Shown piece after piece: positions 7,130-9,045 of a stretch of DNA of 9,045 bases. Position 1 is the first letter of the stretch, and the number at the start of each line of letters is the position of its first letter. The stretch is from positions 1-9,045 of the forward strand of contig CALFVM010000089.1 in the NCBI GenBank assembly GCA_937928665.1. The letters are read 5' to 3'. This stretch comes from an uncultured Candidatus Methylacidiphilales bacterium (GTDB lineage Bacteria; Verrucomicrobiota; Verrucomicrobiia; Methylacidiphilales; CALFVM01). Position numbers and translations under genes: made by a program. Below the pieces are notes generated by a model, which saw nothing but the letters and a program-made list of their open reading frames with translations, was not told where the DNA came from and made no database searches.

Positions 7130-8205
7130 CGTAATGCACCCGGAACCACTCCAGAGGCAACCGCCGGAACTTCCCCCTCACCCTCACGACGCACATTGAG
7201 CCGCGTTCCCTCTCCCAGTTTCCGGCTGTCTCCCAGAATCACCCGATCGCTCGGACTCAGGCCCTCAAGCACCTCCACCCGGCCAGCCAACCGCACCCCC
7301 TCCCGGATGGTCCGCGCCGTCGCTTTCCCCTCTGCTGCCACATAGACCGTCGACTCATCCCCCACCAAAAAGACCGCCTCCTCCGGAATCGTCAACGCCC
7401 CGGCACGCTCTCCCAGCACCACGCGCACGTTCGCAAACAAACCTGGCTTGAGCACCCCTTCCCGATTGTCCACCACCGCCAACGCACTGACCGTCCGCGT
7501 TCCCGGATCAATCCGGGGATCGACAAACGTGATCTCCCCGCGAAATGTTCGGCCCGGGTGAGGCGTTACCATCAGCTCCACCGCCTGCCCCTCCGCCAGC
7601 CGCCCGGCAAACCGCTCCGGCACAGTAAAGGCCAGCTTCAACCGATCCACCGCCAGCAACGTCACCAGCGGATTGCCCACATTGACAAACTGCCCGACAC
7701 TGACCCGCCGCCGCGACAGCACCCCGTCAAACGGTGCCTCCACGATCATGTCCTTGAGCCGCTCCCGTTCCAACGCCAGGAGTGCCTCATCCGCGGCCAA
7801 CTGCGCCGCGGCCCGGTCATATTCCTCTTTCGACACCGTGTTATCCTCCAACAACGCCTTCGCCCTCGCAAAGTTCTGCCGAGCCAAGGCCACCGCCGCC
7901 TCCACCTCCCGCACCCGCGCCTCCTGTTTACCGCTTTGAAACGTAACCAGCCGTGCTCCCGCTTTCACTCGCTGTCCCTCCTCAAAGTGAATCCCCTCCA
8001 CCACTCCGGCCACCTGCGGACTCAACTCCACCACCTCGTCCGGCTCCAAGCTCCCCACGGTCGGAACTGTCTCCAAGACCGTCTCGATCCGGACCGGTGC
8101 CAAGTCAACCGTCACCGGAAAATCCGCCGGTGGTCCTCCCGCAGGTCCACCGCCGCACCCCATTAACACCAGCCCAATGCCCCCAAAAACAAACCATCTT
8201 TGCAT
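7126..8205 (-). CDS. RND periplasmic adaptor (membrane-fusion) lipoprotein
   Basis: This adaptor links the RND permease to an outer-membrane channel across the periplasm. The 359-residue protein starts with a lipoprotein signal: hydrophobic GGIGLVLMGC with lipobox L-M-G-C, giving a lipidated Cys17, followed by a Gly/Pro-rich linker. The biotinyl-lipoyl-like halves lie around residues 59-92 (LSPQVAGVVEGIHFEEGQ) and 153-186 (IVEAPFDGVLSRRRVSVGQFV). An alpha-helical hairpin sits between them at about 95-150. The beta-barrel domain follows (about 188-265, with VDPRIDPGTRTVSA and LKPGLFANV) and then a membrane-proximal domain (about 268-340). It is first in the operon; its stop overlaps the permease start as ATGA. 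The ATG at 8205 has no clear Shine-Dalgarno sequence, and its leader is AT-rich. No TolC-like gene is present, so the channel must be encoded elsewhere. Confidence 0.96.
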   Translation of the reverse strand: MQRWFVFGGIGLVLMGCGGGPAGGPPADFPVTVDLAPVRIETVLETVPTVGSLEPDEVVELSPQVAGVVEGIHFEEGQRVKAGARLVTFQSGKQEARVREVEAAVALARQNFARAKALLEDNTVSKEEYDRAAAQLAADEALLALERERLKDMIVEAPFDGVLSRRRVSVGQFVNVGNPLVTLLAVDRLKLAFTVPERFAGRLAEGQAVELMVTPHPGRTFRGEITFVDPRIDPGTRTVSALAVVDNREGVLKPGLFANVRVVLGERAGALTIPEEAVFLVGDESTVYVAAEGKATARTIREGVRLAGRVEVLEGLSPSDRVILGDSRKLGEGTRLNVRREGEGEVPAVASGVVPGALR

Positions 8206-8226
8206 AAAGTTTAGTTGGTTAACTTT
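8206..8226. promoter_or_regulatory. Inverted repeat directly upstream of the efflux operon, possible operator
   Basis: AAAGTT at 8206-8211 and AACTTT at 8221-8226 form a 6-bp inverted repeat with a 9-bp spacer, touching the adaptor start codon. Inside it on the minus strand AGTT-AACC-AACT forms a shorter nested repeat. Size and place would suit a dimeric repressor of the TetR or MarR kind that often controls RND operons, but no regulator gene is seen here. This is an inference from symmetry only. Confidence 0.25.
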
Positions 8227-8242
8227 TCATGACTTTAGCCAT

Positions 8243-8248
8243 TGTCAA
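8243..8248 (-). promoter_or_regulatory. Consensus -35-like box upstream of the efflux operon
   Basis: The minus strand reads TTGACA at 8248-8243, a perfect sigma-70 type -35 match 38 bases before the adaptor ATG. At a 17-base spacing the -10 position reads AAGTTA, a poor match, so the promoter is only tentative. Any transcript from it would start close to the ATG and overlap the inverted repeat. Confidence 0.25.
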
Positions 8249-8278
8249 GCTCCACCCAAACCCAACCCCGCCGCCCCC

Positions 8279-9045
8279 CAGGGCAAACCGATCTGAGGTC
8301 ATAAGCTGTTGATCCTGAGTGGTTGGATTTTGGGATAGACAAAAGGGTGCGTTTTTGCTGGGATCAAGTGGGATGAACTCCAGTAATCAATTGGTTGGAG
8401 CCGTTGGCAGTCATGTCGTGCGGCTGGGCAAGTCGTTGAACGTCGGTGTCGTTGAGCCTGAGGAGCGCGAACGCTTCGACCGGCTTTTGCGCGACAAGCA
8501 TTACCTTGGCGAGGCGGTGCGGGTGGGAGATTTTTTACGCCAAGTGGTGGAGAGGGACGGGCAGTGGGTGGCGTTGTTAGTGTGGGGACCGGCGGCACTC
8601 AAACTCAAGGACCGGGAGGCGTGGATGGGATGGAACGGGGCCATGGCCGCCGAACGGCTCAAGCTGGTCGTGCAGAACCGGCGCTATTTGCTCTTGGTGG
8701 CCCGGGGGACCGAGCCGAATCTGGCCTCGGCGGCTCTGGCGGCAGCCTGCCGGGTTCTGCCGGGCCAGTGGCGGGAGCATTTTGGCTACGAGCCGCTCAT
8801 TGCCGAGAGCTTCACCGACCCGGAAGCTTACCATGGCACCTGCTACAAGGCGGCGGGCTGGGAACCTGCGGGACGCAGTGCGGGCAGCAGTCGAGTGTAT
8901 TCGGACTTTTATGCCCCCAACGGTAAACCCAAAGTGCTCTGGCTGCGGGAACTACGCCCCGGGGCCCGCAAGCTGGCCTGCGCCGCCCCGCTCTTGCCCG
9001 AACACGCAGGTGCCTTGGTCGAGGTCACCAGCGGCAAGATGCCCT
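8279..9045 (+). mobile_element. Possible left part of an ISAs1-like insertion sequence
   Basis: CAGGGC at 8279-8284 matches the CAGGG that ISAs1-family ends commonly begin with. It lies 94 bp before the DruA-like ORF, a reasonable distance for an element end. The right end, its inverted repeat and the target duplication are outside the window, so the boundary cannot be verified. Six bases can easily match by chance, and the call rests mainly on the ORF type. Confidence 0.3.
8373..9045 (+). CDS. DruA/DUF4338-domain protein, 3' partial; probable N-terminal half of a transposase-type protein
   Basis: The frame stays open from the ATG at 8373 to the right edge (224 codons) and is a real gene, not a shadow. 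Features typical of the DUF4338 (DruA) domain appear in order: RDKHYLGEAVRVGDFLRQVV (40-59), a WMGW motif (84-87) and NRRYLLLV (102-109). These are followed by an L-A-S turn (117-119), ESFTDPEAYHGTCYKAAGW (145-163), and the terminal GKPKVLWLREL (184-194). After the domain a linker begins (LRPGARKLACAAPLLPEH). In many bacteria this arrangement continues into an ISAs1-like DDE transposase; that part would lie beyond the window, so the fusion is inference. The domain is also known from DruA of the Druantia anti-phage system, but no other Druantia gene is visible. GGGA at 8360-8363 sits 9 bases before the ATG. A GTG at 8319 would give an N-terminal extension of 18 residues. The role of the DruA domain itself is poorly understood. 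Confidence 0.82.
   Translation, partial: MNSSNQLVGAVGSHVVRLGKSLNVGVVEPEERERFDRLLRDKHYLGEAVRVGDFLRQVVERDGQWVALLVWGPAALKLKDREAWMGWNGAMAAERLKLVVQNRRYLLLVARGTEPNLASAALAAACRVLPGQWREHFGYEPLIAESFTDPEAYHGTCYKAAGWEPAGRSAGSSRVYSDFYAPNGKPKVLWLRELRPGARKLACAAPLLPEHAGALVEVTSGKMP

Larger units (their letters stand above)
8206..8372. other. Divergent intergenic region between efflux operon and DruA-like ORF
   Basis: This 167-bp stretch holds the putative control signals of the efflux operon at its left side, a C-rich tract around 8252-8279, and then the leader of the DruA-like ORF. Two similar words, GATCTGAG at 8290 and GATCCTGAG at 8311, lie 21 bp apart and could be protein-binding repeats. I see no tRNA, structured RNA or terminator in it. 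Confidence 0.4.

Noticed and set aside
7558..8166. 202-codon open frame on the + strand opposite the adaptor gene
   Set aside because: Arg/His/Leu/Pro-rich shadow of the membrane-fusion protein, with no recognisable motif or ribosome site.
8564..8926. 120-codon + frame and an 85-codon - frame (8577-8834) at the right edge
   Set aside because: Both are shadows of the DruA-like ORF, which covers the same bases in another frame with clear family motifs.
8373..9045. A Druantia anti-phage system
   Set aside because: Only a DruA-type domain is visible. No druE-like helicase or other defence gene is present, and transposase-linked DUF4338 proteins are a more economical explanation.
1..9045. CRISPR arrays, tRNA or rRNA genes and riboswitches
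   Set aside because: No regularly spaced repeats, cloverleaf-like segments or rRNA sequence were seen. Almost all of the window is coding, and the two intergenic regions show no such structure.

Overview
The window is a gene-dense piece of a GC-rich bacterial genome with six genes or gene parts of recognisable family and one unknown secreted protein. A lipoprotein signal and an RND pump show a Gram-negative-type envelope. An SH3-like domain behind a signal peptide, an SDH-family Clp-fold protease and a DruA/DUF4338 transposase-like ORF would fit the PVC group, perhaps Verrucomicrobia. That placement is inference from gene style only; no marker gene is present.

Left block (+ strand, 3-2855): three head-to-tail genes with overlapping ends. 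They are a secreted proline-rich protein of unknown function whose 5' end lies outside the window, a CrtY-type lycopene beta-cyclase, and a Brp/Blh-type beta-carotene 15,15'-dioxygenase. The last two are consecutive steps, lycopene to beta-carotene to retinal, so the block is a retinal-making cassette. Its expected client, a microbial rhodopsin, is not in the window, nor are crtE, crtB or crtI.

Middle block (- strand, 8205 down to 2852): a lipoprotein membrane-fusion protein, an HAE1-type RND permease whose start overlaps it as ATGA, and, 78 bp further on, a cytoplasmic SDH-family Clp-fold serine protease. The adaptor and permease form two parts of a tripartite efflux pump; no outer-membrane channel is present. 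The protease gene meets the dioxygenase gene tail to tail with a 4-bp overlap, so no terminator separates the two blocks.

Right edge (8206-9045): a 167-bp divergent intergenic region, then a + strand ORF that runs off the window and carries a DruA/DUF4338 domain. This is more likely the N-terminal half of a transposase-type protein than a Druantia defence gene.

I did not find a clearly new multi-gene system. The points most worth a second look are the unknown secreted gene fused by overlap to the retinal cassette, a roughly 35-residue insertion in a periplasmic loop of the RND pump flanked by an 8-bp direct repeat, and the DruA-like ORF at the edge.
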